Assembly: GCF_003467445.1 (NCBI RefSeq)
Contig: NZ_QSGS01000004.1
Location: 124,001 to 188,000, forward strand
DNA length: 64,000 bases
Direction of reading: 5' to 3'
Source: Exiguobacterium sp. AM39-5BH
GTDB taxonomy: Bacteria > Bacillota > Bacilli > Exiguobacteriales > Exiguobacteriaceae
Positions within the stretch are counted from its first letter, which is position 1. Every line of letters starts with the position of its first letter. Both the position numbers and the translations under genes were made by a program. The notes under the pieces are model-generated. The model was not told where the DNA came from, ran no database searches, and saw only the letters and a program-made list of their open reading frames with translations. Positions 28,786 through 38,436 of this stretch are shown here, in pieces.

Positions 28786-29481
28786 TTAGACGCCACGTTC
28801 GTTGGCGTACAGTAATGTGTGCAGTTGCGGCAGGACACGGACGCTTTGCCATGACGGATCACGGGCGACGTCCTCCCATAGTTGTTTCAAGCGACGAAGC
28901 TGGGCGTCGGTGATGTCACCGTCCGCACCAGGCTCAGGATTGCCGGCCGATAAGTACATGACGTCCGGCGTATAGCGCGTCTGGACCGATTTCGCATAGG
29001 CGAGGTCGACCTCATCAAAGACGGCGACTTTGAACGTCATCTGTTCGGGGCGCAGTCGTTCGACGATGGCGTCGAGTTTCTCCCAGTCGGTCGTCATGCC
29101 GGAAGAAGGTGGTTTCGGGCTGAGCGTCACGTCGTCAATGTCAGACAGCCAGTCCTGATAGCGGCTGCCTTGCGTCTCGACGGCGAGCTTGACCCCACGC
29201 GCCTTCAGTTTCGTCACCAAGTCTTTCATCGCGGCGATGAGGAGCGGGTTGCCGCCCGAGATGGTGACGTAGTCGTATACTCCGAGCGCGTCGAGTCGTT
29301 CGATGATCTCGTCGGCTGTGAGCATGTCGGGTTTTTCCGAGCCGTCCCACGTGAAGGCAGAGTCGCACCACGAACAGCGATAATCGCAACCGGCGGTCCG
29401 GACGAACATCGTCTTTTGTCCAATGGCGCGGCCTTCCCCTTGAAACGTCGGGCCGAACACTTCGAGGACAGGGATTTTCAT
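28786..29481 (-). CDS. queE: 7-carboxy-7-deazaguanine synthase (radical SAM)
   Basis: The 231-residue radical-SAM enzyme makes 7-carboxy-7-deazaguanine from the QueD product. The cluster motif [10 protein letters not shown] is present, with [14 protein letters not shown] before it and TISGGNPLL after it. The ATG at 29481 shares one base with the queD stop (TGATG). Confidence 0.96.
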   Translation of the reverse strand: MKIPVLEVFGPTFQGEGRAIGQKTMFVRTAGCDYRCSWCDSAFTWDGSEKPDMLTADEIIERLDALGVYDYVTISGGNPLLIAAMKDLVTKLKARGVKLAVETQGSRYQDWLSDIDDVTLSPKPPSSGMTTDWEKLDAIVERLRPEQMTFKVAVFDEVDLAYAKSVQTRYTPDVMYLSAGNPEPGADGDITDAQLRRLKQLWEDVARDPSWQSVRVLPQLHTLLYANERGV

Positions 29482-29936
29482 CAGTCCACCAACCATTCGC
29501 GACGGAATTCGGCGTATGACGTCGGGGTCTCGTATAGTTTGACGAATTCGACGCGGACGTCGCGCTCGTCAGGCAAGTGTTTGGCGAGCTGCTCGAAAAT
29601 CCAGTAGCACATGTTTTCGGCAGTCGTATTCATATAAGGTAACGACTCATTCAAATAACGATGGTCGAGGTATGGTTCGAGTTCTTCTTTAAAGATGGCT
29701 TTTAAATCGCCAAAATCGAGCGTCATGCCGCGGTTGTCTAAAAATCCGCTGATGCCCATTTGCAATTTATACGTATGTCCGTGTAGCGCTCGGCACTTGC
29801 CATCGTAATCGAACAAATGATGGGCGGCGTCAAACGTCACTTCTTTGACGATTTGGACGCGGTGCGGACAATAGATGAGCGAGCCGTCTTGTTTGGCTTC
29901 GACACTCGTCGGGGCGAGGAATGGGGCGTGTTTCAT
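29481..29936 (-). CDS. queD: 6-carboxy-5,6,7,8-tetrahydropterin synthase
   Basis: The 151-residue QueD has zinc-ligand histidines in [22 protein letters not shown] and the catalytic cysteine in KCRALHGH. It converts dihydroneopterin triphosphate in the queuosine pathway. It overlaps queC by ATGA. Confidence 0.96.
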   Translation of the reverse strand: MKHAPFLAPTSVEAKQDGSLIYCPHRVQIVKEVTFDAAHHLFDYDGKCRALHGHTYKLQMGISGFLDNRGMTLDFGDLKAIFKEELEPYLDHRYLNESLPYMNTTAENMCYWIFEQLAKHLPDERDVRVEFVKLYETPTSYAEFRREWLVD

Positions 29937-30577
29937 ACGCGGACCTCCTCATAGGCGGCGAGGCCGTTCTGACGGAGCACGCAAGCCGGGCATGCGCCGC
30001 AACCTGATCCGAGGATGCCGTTATAGCACGTGAGCGTCCGTTCTTTGACGTAATCGAACGCACCGAGACGGTCCGCGAGTTCCCACGTCTGCTTTTTGTC
30101 GAGCCACATGAGCGGCGTGTCGATGACGAATGGGTAGTCCATCGCCAAGTTGAGCGTCACGTTCAAGGACTTGACGAATTGGTCCCGGCAGTCCGGGTAA
30201 CCGGAGAAGTCGGTCTCACATACGCCGGTGACGATATGATACATACCGAGCTGTTTGGCCATGACGGCCGCAAACGATAAGAATAAGTGATTGCGTCCAT
30301 CGACGAACGTGTTTGGGACGTCCGCATTGTCGATGTCGAGATCATGTCTCGTCAACGCGTTAGAAGTGAGTTGCCCGAGTAAGGACAAATCGAGGATGTG
30401 GTGCGGGACATCGAGTTCGGCCGCAATTTCTTTTGCGACCTCGATTTCCGCGTCATGGCGTTGCCCGTAGGCGAACGTCACCGCTTCCACATGAGAGAAT
30501 TGTTGTTTTGCCCAAAATAGGCAGGTGGTTGAATCTTGACCGCCGCTAAAGACGACCAATGCTTTTTCGTGTTGCAA
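29933..30577 (-). CDS. queC: 7-cyano-7-deazaguanine synthase
   Basis: The 214-residue QueC has the PP-loop [12 protein letters not shown] and four cysteines near the C-terminus ([10 protein letters not shown] and the preceding TCYNG) that bind zinc. It is the first gene of queCDEF. I prefer the TTG at 30577 as start, because AAGGAA lies about ten bases before it and the protein then begins like B. subtilis QueC; the GTG at 30586 touches the binding site. Confidence 0.94.
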   Translation of the reverse strand: MQHEKALVVFSGGQDSTTCLFWAKQQFSHVEAVTFAYGQRHDAEIEVAKEIAAELDVPHHILDLSLLGQLTSNALTRHDLDIDNADVPNTFVDGRNHLFLSFAAVMAKQLGMYHIVTGVCETDFSGYPDCRDQFVKSLNVTLNLAMDYPFVIDTPLMWLDKKQTWELADRLGAFDYVKERTLTCYNGILGSGCGACPACVLRQNGLAAYEEVRV

Positions 30578-30597
30578 CGTGCACACTTCCTTTTTCG

Positions 30598-30631
30598 CTA
30601 GTTTTGATGTCGGAGGAGGTTACGAACTCCG
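30598..30631 (-). promoter_or_regulatory. Weak candidate for a preQ1 riboswitch upstream of queC
   Basis: On the minus strand CGGAG-TTC-GTAAC-CT-CCTCCG is followed by ACATCAAAACTAG. The order stem, UUC, loop with ACC, stem, A-rich tail with CUAG resembles preQ1-I, and the position is right. However, the expected loop-tail pairing (UAG with CUA) is not present, so I rate it low. Confidence 0.3.
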
Positions 30632-30671
30632 GAGGTCACCCTCGAGCGTTTACTTTACCATAAAAAGACGT

Positions 30672-30700
30672 TTGACAGGGAAAAGAGAAGCAGGTATAGT
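30672..30700 (+). promoter_or_regulatory. Sigma-A promoter of the nhaC-like gene
   Basis: Perfect TTGACA (30672-30677), 17 bases, TATAGT (30695-30700). Confidence 0.85.
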
Positions 30701-30785
30701 AAAGAACATCACTGAAACACTTTCGCGCATAAAAGCGTTTAAGCGGTTAGGTAGAAAATAATGGAACTGAAAGGAGGGGACGTCG

Positions 30786-32160
30786 ATGCAGATGAAAGGA
30801 AAAGAGGCTGTATTCGTCGTGCTGATGAGCGGTATTTCCCTGCTCGCACTGATGTTTTTGGCCAAAGCGACGCCACACATGGCGATCTTTGGCACAATGG
30901 TATTAATAGGGGGTTACGCGTATTATCGCACGCGTGATTTTAAACGAATCGAAGCCGCGATGATCAGCGGGATCCGTGAAGCCATCATGCCGGTCTTGAT
31001 TTTACTGTTGATCGGGATGTTGATTGGTGTATGGCAGATGTCTGGTACGGTGGCGACGATCCTCTCCATCGGTTTAGATACAATCTCAGCGCAATGGTTC
31101 TTGCCGAGCGTCTTGCTCATCACAATGATTGTCTCGTCGTTCACGGGCAGTGCCTTTACGACGGTCGGTACGGTCGGGGTCGCCTTGTTCGGTATCGGGA
31201 TGGCGCTCGGGATTTCTCCGGCGCTTGCCGCAGGGGCAATCGTCTCAGGTGCATTATTCGGCGACAAAATGAGCCATTGTCAGATACGACGAACTTCGCG
31301 CCGGCCGTGGCCGGTGTCAAACTGTTCGACCATATCCGTTTCATGATGGGGACGACCGTCCCGGCTTTCCTCATCACCCTTGTTTTGTTCACAATCCTCG
31401 GTCGGAGCGGGCAAGCGGCGGATACGACACAAATCGCTGAGGCACAGGCGGCGCTCGCCGGGCGGTTCAACTTATCATGGCTGACTTTGCTCGCGCCGAT
31501 CCTTGTTGCCGTTCTCGCCTTCCGCCGGATGCCGGTCTTGCCGACGATGCTCGTCGGCATGTTCGCCGGTGTATTGACGGCTGGATTTGTCCAAGCAACT
31601 GGAACGTCACGAACTGGTTCGGCGTCATGCAGGCCGGCTTCAAATCGGGCGTCGAGAATGAGACGATTGCGGCCGTACTTGACCGTGGCGGTCTCGAATC
31701 GATGCTCTGGTCGGTTAGTCTCGTCTTGATTGCGCTCGCGTTCGGTGGCTTGCTCCGTGAGCTCGGCGTGTTCCAAGCGATCGTCGATGCGTTGCTCGAA
31801 CGGTTGAAGTCACCAGGAAGCTCGGTGTTGTCGGTCGTGCTCAGCTCGATCGGTGTCAACTTGCTCGCTGGCGAGCAGTACTTGTCAATCTTGCTCCCAG
31901 GTCAAGCGTTCAAACAAGGGTTCATCGATCGCGGCATCGATCCCCGCTACTTGTCACGTGCCCTTGAAGACGGCGGGACGGTCATCAACCCGCTCATCCC
32001 ATGGGGCGTGTCGGGTGCGTTCTTCGCCGCCACGCTCGGTGTGCCAGTGCTTGAATACGCACCGTTTGCCTTCTTCCTCTGGCTTAGCCCGATTTTTTCG
32101 ATCATGCTCGGATACATGAAGTTGGGAAAGCAACATGAGACGGTACGGATTGCATCTTAA
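30786..32160 (+). pseudogene. NhaC-family Na+/H+ antiporter, split by two frameshifts
   Basis: Three frames together give one NhaC-type protein of about 458 residues: MQMKGKEAVFVV to GDKMS; then PLSDTTNFAPAV to LTAGFVQ; then NWNVTNWFGVMQAGFKSG to the end. The hallmark GDKMSPLSDTTN reappears if one C is restored near 31274. Restoring a G near 31595 joins GFVQGNWNVTNWF. The protein would exchange Na+ or another organic/ion pair for protons. A strong ribosome binding site and promoter are intact, which suggests sequencing indels. Confidence 0.88.
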
Positions 32161-32170
32161 TCGAATCAAT

Positions 32171-32213
32171 CAAAAAACCATCCAGGACAATTAGCTGTCC
32201 TGGATGGTTTTTT
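32171..32213. terminator. Bidirectional terminator
   Basis: AAAAAACCATCCAGGACA pairs perfectly with TGTCCTGGATGGTTTTTT between the antiporter and the NUDIX gene. Confidence 0.95.
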
Positions 32214-32220
32214 GAGTGTC

Positions 32221-32694
32221 TCAAGTAAAAGAACTCTCGAGTTGCCATAGCGCATCCCCGAACTGGTCGATGAGTGCCTGGGCCCTTAATTCGATGTTTG
32301 GTGGCAAGTCAGCTCTTGAGAAATACTGCAAGTCCAGACTTTCTCCGTCGTTCATGGCCAGCGTCCCTTGCACGCGCTTCGCATGGAAGAGGTTGATGAC
32401 ACTGTGCGTCTCGTCCCCGTTCGGATACTTGAAGTAAAACTTCGGTCCCGAACAGACACCGACGAGTTCAAATTGATTGGTTTCAAGACCTGTCTCTTCT
32501 TTCAGCTCACGTGAAGCTACTTGTTCTACCGTCTCATTCAACTCCATCGATCCCCCAGGCAATCCCCAATCATTCGTATCGGACCTATGTTGGAACAGAA
32601 TCTCTTGTTTCTCATTCACGACAAGAATGGTCGCCCTGACAGTGATAATGGGACGATGCCCGATTGTTTTTCGCAATTCTAAAATATACCCCAT
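32221..32694 (-). CDS. NUDIX hydrolase
   Basis: The 157-residue protein has a complete Nudix box (GGSMELNETVEQVASRELKEETGL pattern: GG...REL.EETGL). It hydrolyses a nucleoside diphosphate linked to another moiety; substrate unknown. Single gene. Confidence 0.9.
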   Translation of the reverse strand: MGYILELRKTIGHRPIITVRATILVVNEKQEILFQHRSDTNDWGLPGGSMELNETVEQVASRELKEETGLETNQFELVGVCSGPKFYFKYPNGDETHSVINLFHAKRVQGTLAMNDGESLDLQYFSRADLPPNIELRAQALIDQFGDALWQLESSFT

Positions 32695-32838
32695 CCGTTC
32701 AACTCCTCACTTTCCGATTGTACTTACATTTCGGTCTCGTCTCTGAAACTCCTGCCCGAACCAATTGGATTGCCTTTGGGCATCTTTTTTGTGTCCTCCC
32801 GTCTTTATCTGAGAAAATAAACCGGAGGAGGGATGATA

Positions 32839-33423
32839 ATGAAACGACTCGATTCATCATTTTATGAGCAACCGACGCTCGAACTGGCCCGTTCGCTGCT
32901 CGGTCACTATCTTGTCCACCATCATCTCGGGGGTCAGATTGTAGGGAAAATCGTCGAGACGGAAGCCTATCTCGGTGCCATCGACCGAGCCGCCCACAGC
33001 TTCGGGGGCAGACGGACGAATCGAACCGAGGTCATGTTCGGGTTGCCGGGGCACGTCTATACGTATCAGATGCATACGCATACGCTCCTGAACGTCGTGA
33101 GCGGTCCGGTCGGCACGCCGGAGGCCGTCCTCATCCGAGCCATCGAGCCGATTAAAGGACAAGCGATTATCGACATGAATCGACCTGGCCTGAAACGGTT
33201 CGATCAGACGAACGGTCCCGGGAAGCTGACGAAAGCGCTCGGGATCACGATGGACCTGTATGGCCACTCGCTCCAACATGAACCGCTCTATATTGTCGAA
33301 GGGGACGTCATTCCGGACATCGAGGCCGGTCCGCGCGTGGGGATCCCGAACACAGGCGAAGCGCGTGACTACCCATATCGCTTCTTCGAGCGGGCCAATC
33401 CGTACGTCTCCAAGTTTCGCTGA
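32839..33423 (+). CDS. DNA-3-methyladenine glycosylase (AAG/MPG type)
   Basis: The 194-residue protein matches the AAG family: LARSLLGHYLV, the catalytic glutamate in IVETEAYLG, and NGPGKLTKALGI. It removes alkylated purines from DNA. GGAGGAGGG precedes two ATGs; 32839 has the better spacing than 32833. Confidence 0.94.
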   Translation: MKRLDSSFYEQPTLELARSLLGHYLVHHHLGGQIVGKIVETEAYLGAIDRAAHSFGGRRTNRTEVMFGLPGHVYTYQMHTHTLLNVVSGPVGTPEAVLIRAIEPIKGQAIIDMNRPGLKRFDQTNGPGKLTKALGITMDLYGHSLQHEPLYIVEGDVIPDIEAGPRVGIPNTGEARDYPYRFFERANPYVSKFR

Positions 33424-33491
33424 ATGTTTATAGCCTGGTTAGGTGTGGAACACTACCTATGTGCACAAAAATAATGAGGGAGTGTTTCAAT

Positions 33492-34004
33492 ATGGCAAAA
33501 GTAGCAACGCTAATCACAGATATGTTTGAAGACGTAGAGTTCACGGGTCCACGCGACGCATTGGTGGAAGCGGGGCACGAAGTTGTCACGATTGAAAAGA
33601 AAGCTGGGAACACGGTCGAAGGCAAACAAGGAGAGTCGACAGTCACCATCGACAAAGCCATCGACGACGTCTCACCGGAAGACTTTGATGCACTGCTCTT
33701 ACCGGGCGGATTCTCACCTGACTTGTTACGCGAAGATGACCGTTTCGTCCAGTTCGCCAAGGCGTTCATGGACGCCAAGAAGCCGGTCTTCGCCATCTGC
33801 CACGGACCGCAGTTGTTGATTACGGCGAAGACGCTTGAAGGCCGCGATGCGACCGGCTACAAGTCGATTAAAGTCGACATGGAGTATGCTGGCGCGAAGT
33901 ATGCCGATAAAGAAGTCGTCGTCTGCCAAGAGCAGCTCGTGACGAGCCGTCAACCAGATGACATCCCGGCGTTCAATCGTGAGATGCTCAATCTGCTCAA
34001 ATAA
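33492..34004 (+). CDS. DJ-1/PfpI-family stress protein (YfkM-like)
   Basis: The 170-residue protein has the nucleophile-elbow cysteine in AICHGPQLL and a nearby glutamate early on, as in PfpI/YfkM. B. subtilis YfkM is a general stress protein; relatives act as deglycases or chaperones, so activity is not settled. GAGGGAGTG precedes the ATG. Confidence 0.88.
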   Translation: MAKVATLITDMFEDVEFTGPRDALVEAGHEVVTIEKKAGNTVEGKQGESTVTIDKAIDDVSPEDFDALLLPGGFSPDLLREDDRFVQFAKAFMDAKKPVFAICHGPQLLITAKTLEGRDATGYKSIKVDMEYAGAKYADKEVVVCQEQLVTSRQPDDIPAFNREMLNLLK

Positions 34005-34011
34005 TGTGCAA

Positions 34012-34041
34012 GCCACGGAATATTTCCGTGGCTTTTTTTGT
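34012..34041 (+). terminator. Terminator after the YfkM-like gene
   Basis: AGCCACGGAA pairs with TTCCGTGGCT, followed by seven T. Confidence 0.9.
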
Positions 34042-34118
34042 GTGAGCGGGAATAGGTGAATAAGGAGGAGAGTCAGATGAAACGAACACGTTCACCTAGT
34101 TAAGTCGGTCGAAACGTT

Positions 34119-35264
34119 GTGTTGCTCGGCTGGATGCGTTGGTTCGATGCGCTCATCCCAGCCTATACGATTGAACGTCTGTTTTGGGAGTCGCGGACGA
34201 TCACGATTCAAGAGGTCGTCTATCTGGAGATGCTTTACGCCGTCCTCGTCGTGATTCTTGAAGTGCCGACCGGGGTGTTGGCTGATCGCTTCGAACGTCG
34301 GCGACTGCTTCAAATCGGGACTGCGCTCGAGTGGGGTTCCTTTGTCGTGTTGCTTATGTCTTTCTCGTTCGGAGGGTTCGCCATCGCCATCGTCTTGTCG
34401 GGCATGGGGGCGGCGTTTCGGAGCGGTGCCGAGAACGCATTGTTGTATGAGACGCTCGAACAAGACGGAAAGAAGGAAACGTTCGAACGCACGGTCGGTC
34501 GATTGAACGTCATCGGGATCGTCGCAGCCGTGCTCGCGGCCATCAGTGGTAGTCTGTTGGCGACACGCTTCCCGTTTGAACTGAACTACATGCTGTCGAT
34601 TGTCAGTTTGTCCATCGCGACAGCATGCAGTGTTGGCCTTGTCGAACCGAGACGAGTCGCGTCGGACGAACGATTGACGTGGGCAGACATCGGGGCCGGT
34701 TTCCGCTTCATTCGGCAGCATCGTCAATTGTTCATCTTGACTTCTTTGTTCATTGTGACAATCGGGGCCTTCAACTTCATCGATGAGTTTTGGCAGCTAT
34801 ACGCTCGGGATATCGAGCTTCCGATTTATTGGTTCGGAATGATGTCTACGATTCTGTTACTCATTCAAATACCTGGACAGTTGATCGTACCGACTCTGTT
34901 GCGTTTCGCCCCCGCCGAGCGTTGGCTGCATTGGATTGGTTGGGGCATCAGCATTGGCTTTGTCATGCTTGGTCTTTTTCCAGGATTGAATGGTCTTGTG
35001 GTTATGGTTGGAATGGCCTGTCTCATCAGTGCAATTGAGCCGCTTTACCTCGGGGCGTTGCATCATCATGTCCCGTCCGCCATTCGGGCGACTACTGAAT
35101 CGTCGGTCTCGATGTTGCTGCATGGCGGTATCATCCTGCTCGGGCTCCTGTTTGCCATTGGGGCAGGCGTAACGCTCTTCACCGCTTTTTTGTTCATCGG
35201 CATCACTGTTTGTGTCCATCAATGGATAGTCACGGTCATGGCTACAAAAGAGGATGCTTCATGA
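34119..35264 (+). CDS. MFS transporter; best start is separated from the body by an in-frame stop
   Basis: The body encodes 12 hydrophobic segments with LGWMRWFDALIPAYTIERLF at the start and EVPTGVLADRFERRRLL as the MFS loop motif, so it is a probable drug-type exporter. The strong site AAGGAGGAGAGTCAG with ATG at 34077 is in frame, but codon 9 is TAA (34101). Translation would have to restart at the GTG at 34119, which has no binding site of its own. Either this is a nonsense mutation/sequence error, or the eight-residue MKRTRSPS is a leader peptide coupled to the transporter. Confidence 0.75.
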   Translation: MLLGWMRWFDALIPAYTIERLFWESRTITIQEVVYLEMLYAVLVVILEVPTGVLADRFERRRLLQIGTALEWGSFVVLLMSFSFGGFAIAIVLSGMGAAFRSGAENALLYETLEQDGKKETFERTVGRLNVIGIVAAVLAAISGSLLATRFPFELNYMLSIVSLSIATACSVGLVEPRRVASDERLTWADIGAGFRFIRQHRQLFILTSLFIVTIGAFNFIDEFWQLYARDIELPIYWFGMMSTILLLIQIPGQLIVPTLLRFAPAERWLHWIGWGISIGFVMLGLFPGLNGLVVMVGMACLISAIEPLYLGALHHHVPSAIRATTESSVSMLLHGGIILLGLLFAIGAGVTLFTAFLFIGITVCVHQWIVTVMATKEDAS

Positions 35265-35279
35265 AGCGTTCTCTTTTTT
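35249..35279 (+). terminator. Terminator after the MFS gene
   Basis: AGAGGATGCTTC pairs with GAAGCGTTCTCT (G-U pairs), then TTTTTT; it includes the stop codon. Confidence 0.8.
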
Positions 35280-35353
35280 ACGCCTCCAGACCTAGAGCAG
35301 GTAAGGGTATAATTGTGTATGATAGAAAACAATACTGGAGTAGGAGATAAACA

Positions 35354-36187
35354 ATGGAATGGTATGAATTATTTATCGGATTTTTGTTAGGCGTCGTCGA
35401 AGGACTGACGGAGTTTGCTCCGGTCTCGTCAACGGGACATATGATTCTCGTGGACGACTTGTGGCTCAACTCGAGCAGCTTCCTCGGTCAAGAGGTGGCG
35501 AACACGTTTAAGATCGTGATTCAGCTCGGCTCGATTTTAGCGGTCATCGTCGTGTTTCGAAATCGGTTCAAGGAGTTGTTGAATCCGAAAGAGTTGCTCG
35601 CGATTCGCAGCAGCGGGCCGACGAAAAAACTGAACTTGCTACATATTTTCATCGGTCTGCTCCCGGCAGGCGTGCTCGGGCTATTGTTTGAAGATTACAT
35701 CGATGAGAATTTGTTCTCCATCAAGACCGTCTTAATCGGACTCGTCATCGGGGCATTCTTCATGATTGCCGCTGACTTGTCAGGCGTGAAGCGTCAAACG
35801 ACGGCAACGCTCGATGAAATCTCGTATAAACAAGCGCTCGGTGTCGGCTTGATTCAATGTTTCTCGCTTTGGCCAGGGTTCTCCCGGTCAGGCTCGACCA
35901 TCTCAGGTGGGGTTCTGCTCGGGATGAGTCACCGGGCCGCGGCGGACTTTACGTTCATCATGGCCGTGCCGATCATGTTCGGCGCCAGTGCGCTGTCGCT
36001 CTATAGCAAATGGGAGTACTTCACGATGGCGACCCTACCGGTCTTCATCGTCGGATTCATCAGCGCGTTCTTGTTCGCGCTCTTGTCGATTAAGTTCTTC
36101 TTGAAGTTGATCAACAAAGTGAAGTTGACCCCGTTCGCGATTTATCGCATCGTCTTGGCGGCCGTCATTTACTTCTTGTATTTCTAA
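35354..36187 (+). CDS. uppP: Undecaprenyl-diphosphatase
   Basis: The 277-residue membrane enzyme recycles the lipid carrier for cell-wall synthesis and gives bacitracin tolerance. Its two signature motifs are present: EGLTEFAPVSSTGHMIL and PGFSRSGSTISGG. AGTAGGAGATAAAC precedes the ATG, and a TATAAT box lies about 45 bp upstream (near 35310). Confidence 0.96.
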   Translation: MEWYELFIGFLLGVVEGLTEFAPVSSTGHMILVDDLWLNSSSFLGQEVANTFKIVIQLGSILAVIVVFRNRFKELLNPKELLAIRSSGPTKKLNLLHIFIGLLPAGVLGLLFEDYIDENLFSIKTVLIGLVIGAFFMIAADLSGVKRQTTATLDEISYKQALGVGLIQCFSLWPGFSRSGSTISGGVLLGMSHRAAADFTFIMAVPIMFGASALSLYSKWEYFTMATLPVFIVGFISAFLFALLSIKFFLKLINKVKLTPFAIYRIVLAAVIYFLYF

Positions 36188-36218
36188 AAAAAAGCGCATG
36201 CAAGCACATGCGCTTTGA
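36183..36218. terminator. Terminator between uppP and the bacillithiol genes
   Basis: AAAGCGCATG pairs with CATGCGCTTT. The T-run is strong on the minus strand and weak on the plus strand. Confidence 0.75.
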
Positions 36219-36263
36219 AACCAATGCTCCATCACGTTCGTATAACCAAGTAGAGGTGAGAAC

Positions 36264-36356
36264 ATGGAACATATCGTTGTCGTATTGGGAACGTTAATCG
36301 GTCTAGGGGCTGTCGGTACATTGTTGTACGTGACACGCCTTGCCTATGAATCATGA
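36264..36356 (+). CDS. 30-residue single-span membrane peptide
   Basis: ATG at 36264 follows AGAGGTGAGAAC, and the product MEHIVVVLGTLIGLGAVGTL plus ten residues (ending in a short Tyr/Arg tail) is one hydrophobic helix. It overlaps the end of the convergent bshB2 gene by six bases. Small membrane peptides of this size are common but easily missed; expression needs proof. Confidence 0.5.
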   Translation: MEHIVVVLGTLIGLGAVGTLLYVTRLAYES

Positions 36357-37004
36357 GAACGGATAGTGATAGAAGCGCTCACGTTGGAGTAACTCCATGA
36401 CGTGGGCGTTTTCTGCGTGATCGATGGCGCGTAACAGGCCCTCTGTCTGGGAACGATGGGCGAGCAACGCCTCACGCTTCGCCGTGCTCTCTTGGCCGAC
36501 TTCGATGATGACATGCGGTTTTCCGAGTTCGGCGTCGGTGCGATGGTCGAACGCGACCCCTAAAAATTCAGGTCGATCCGCCTCGTTCATCTCTTGGAGT
36601 GCTCGTACGACCGCCCGGGCCGTCGCCTCGTGATCGGGATGGACGGCGTAACCTGGATAGAAGGAGATGACGCGGGCCGGCTGTACTTCATCGATCAAGG
36701 CACTGAACCGTGCCGCAAGTTCCGCTTCGTCTTCGAATTCGACGGTCTTGTCGCGGAGTCCCCACATACGGAGGTCAGCGATGCCCATGACGGCACATGC
36801 CGCTTCAAGCTCATGTTTACGGATTTTTGGCAACTCTTCGCGCGTCGTAAAAATCGGCGAGCCCATATTGCGTCCCATCTCACCAAGTGTCAGACAGACG
36901 TATGTGACGGGAAAGCCATTCTTTTGATGTTGGAGTATCGTCCCGGCTGAGCTGAACGCTTCATCGTCGGGATGAGGGAAAATGACGAGTAACGGTCCAT
37001 TCAT
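36351..37004 (-). CDS. bshB2: Bacillithiol biosynthesis deacetylase BshB2
   Basis: The 217-residue LmbE-type deacetylase has the zinc-binding HPDDEAFSSAG and the later HPDHEATARAV. It removes acetyl from GlcNAc-malate in bacillithiol synthesis. It overlaps the yojF stop (ATGA), the same pairing as in B. subtilis. Confidence 0.95.
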   Translation of the reverse strand: MNGPLLVIFPHPDDEAFSSAGTILQHQKNGFPVTYVCLTLGEMGRNMGSPIFTTREELPKIRKHELEAACAVMGIADLRMWGLRDKTVEFEDEAELAARFSALIDEVQPARVISFYPGYAVHPDHEATARAVVRALQEMNEADRPEFLGVAFDHRTDAELGKPHVIIEVGQESTAKREALLAHRSQTEGLLRAIDHAENAHVMELLQRERFYHYPFS

Positions 37005-37371
37005 TGGCTTTCCACCTCCGTGGCTCCTTGCGGGAGCGGTTTGATGTCTAAATGCAAGGCGCAGGCGAGACGTCCGAGCCGGTCATGACCGGCGAGCAGG
37101 AGCTGGTCTCCATGCAATTCATAGTCAGTCAAGCTTCAACGTAAAGCCAACCATGATCAAGTTTCAAGCCGACTCGGTATGGTCCTTGGCCTTTAATTTG
37201 ACCGATGCTGTATTCGATGACAACGTTGCGGATGAACATGCCAGCGTTATGGAAGTCAGGGTCGTTATGCGTTGCATATGCTCCGTTCGTCGTCTCGACA
37301 TGGACGTAGAGCGGCATGGACACATGCGCGTCCAAATAAGTCTGGATGGTTGTAGGTTGAATCGATTTCAC
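37001..37371 (-). pseudogene. yojF: YojF (DUF1806) protein, split by one frameshift
   Basis: The first frame starts at a GTG (37371) after GGAGGGAACC and reads KSIQPTTIQTYLDAHV to GWLYVEA. The second frame continues LTDYELHGDQLLLAGHDRLG to the ATGA overlap with bshB2. Restoring one G near 37133 gives GWLYVEGLTDYEL, as in B. subtilis YojF (116 residues; here about 123). Its role is unknown, but it is a constant partner of bshB2. Confidence 0.85.
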
Positions 37372-37424
37372 GCGGTTCCCTCCAATGGAAACGATGACCC
37401 GAGACATGCGTCCCGGGCCACCCG

Positions 37425-38249
37425 TTATGATTGTGTTGCTAGTTTTTTGCGGTAACCGGTATGGTTCGTTGGCCCAACGTATTGATTGAGGCGGAACGAG
37501 TGACGGACCGCTTCTGTGATGAACTCTTTTCCGATTTCGATGGCCTCGTCGACCGAGTGCCCGTTCGCGAGTGATGCCGCGATCGCTGACGAGAACGTGC
37601 AACCGCCACCGTGTGTGAAGGCCGGATCGATTTTTTCGCTCTCGAGGAGGCGATACTCGTTGCCGTCGTAAAGCACGTCGAATGCTGTGTCGAAGCCGAG
37701 CTTGCCACCGACTTTGACGATGACGATTTCAGCGCCGAGCTCATGGATCAAGCGAGCGGCCTCTTTGATTTCTTCCATCGTTGAAGGTGTCTTATCGAGG
37801 CCAGCGAGCATACGCGCCTCGAACAAGTTCGGTGTGATGATTTTCGCGACCGGCACGAGATGCTTGCGCATTGCCACCGCCACGTCCGGATTGAGAATCT
37901 CGTCGGCCCCTTTACATGCCATGACTGGGTCGACGACCGCATTCTGGATGCCATACTCTTTAATTTTACGTGCCGCGAGTTCGATGATTTCTGGCGTAGG
38001 AAGCATGCCTGTCTTGACAGCATCAACACCGATGCCTGCGAGGACGGTGTCGATTTGCTTTTCAATTAACTTCGGATCAATCGGGAACACTTCGTGGTGC
38101 CACGCGTTATGCGGGTCTTGAGCCACGATGACCGTGAGGGCGGTCATACCATAAACACCGAGTTCTTCCATCGTTTTCAAATCAGCTTGGATGCCGGCAC
38201 CGCCACTCGTATCCGAGCCAGCGATTGTTAAAGCCTTTTTCATCGTCAT
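37425..38249 (-). CDS. pdxK: Pyridoxine/pyridoxal/pyridoxamine kinase (ThiD-like)
   Basis: The 274-residue ribokinase-fold enzyme begins KKALTIAGSDTSGGAGIQAD and has the active-site THGGGCTFSSAIAA. The overall match is to B. subtilis PdxK, which phosphorylates vitamin B6 vitamers; by family it could also act as ThiD. It sits ahead of yojF-bshB2 and may share their transcript. Confidence 0.9.
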   Translation of the reverse strand: MTMKKALTIAGSDTSGGAGIQADLKTMEELGVYGMTALTVIVAQDPHNAWHHEVFPIDPKLIEKQIDTVLAGIGVDAVKTGMLPTPEIIELAARKIKEYGIQNAVVDPVMACKGADEILNPDVAVAMRKHLVPVAKIITPNLFEARMLAGLDKTPSTMEEIKEAARLIHELGAEIVIVKVGGKLGFDTAFDVLYDGNEYRLLESEKIDPAFTHGGGCTFSSAIAASLANGHSVDEAIEIGKEFITEAVRHSFRLNQYVGPTNHTGYRKKLATQS

Positions 38250-38436
38250 AGTCGTTCAATCCCCTTTGTCTGTTTGGATAGTTTCACTATAACGACTTTT
38301 TGGCGCTACGACAAATCCCGAGGTCGCATCTTGACCGGAATAAGTTTCAAAAATTGATGGCAGGATTTCCATCGTATTTGGGGAATAGTAATGAATAGGG
38401 TGTAGACCACTTTCAATTGGCTAGGAGGAAAACCGC

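Noticed and set aside
31031..31729. A separate gene inside the nhaC region
   Set aside because: The open frame starts in a wrong frame and becomes NhaC sequence only after 31274; it is the middle part of the frameshifted antiporter.
32769..32791. Short hairpin with T-run before the DNA glycosylase gene
   Set aside because: Stem is only about six pairs with a bulge, and no plus-strand gene upstream needs a terminator there.
34092..34727. A 211-codon minus-strand frame opposite the MFS transporter
   Set aside because: Antisense shadow of a clear 12-helix transporter.
38250..38436. SigB-type promoter before cbpA (GGGGAATA)
   Set aside because: No -35 element at a workable distance.
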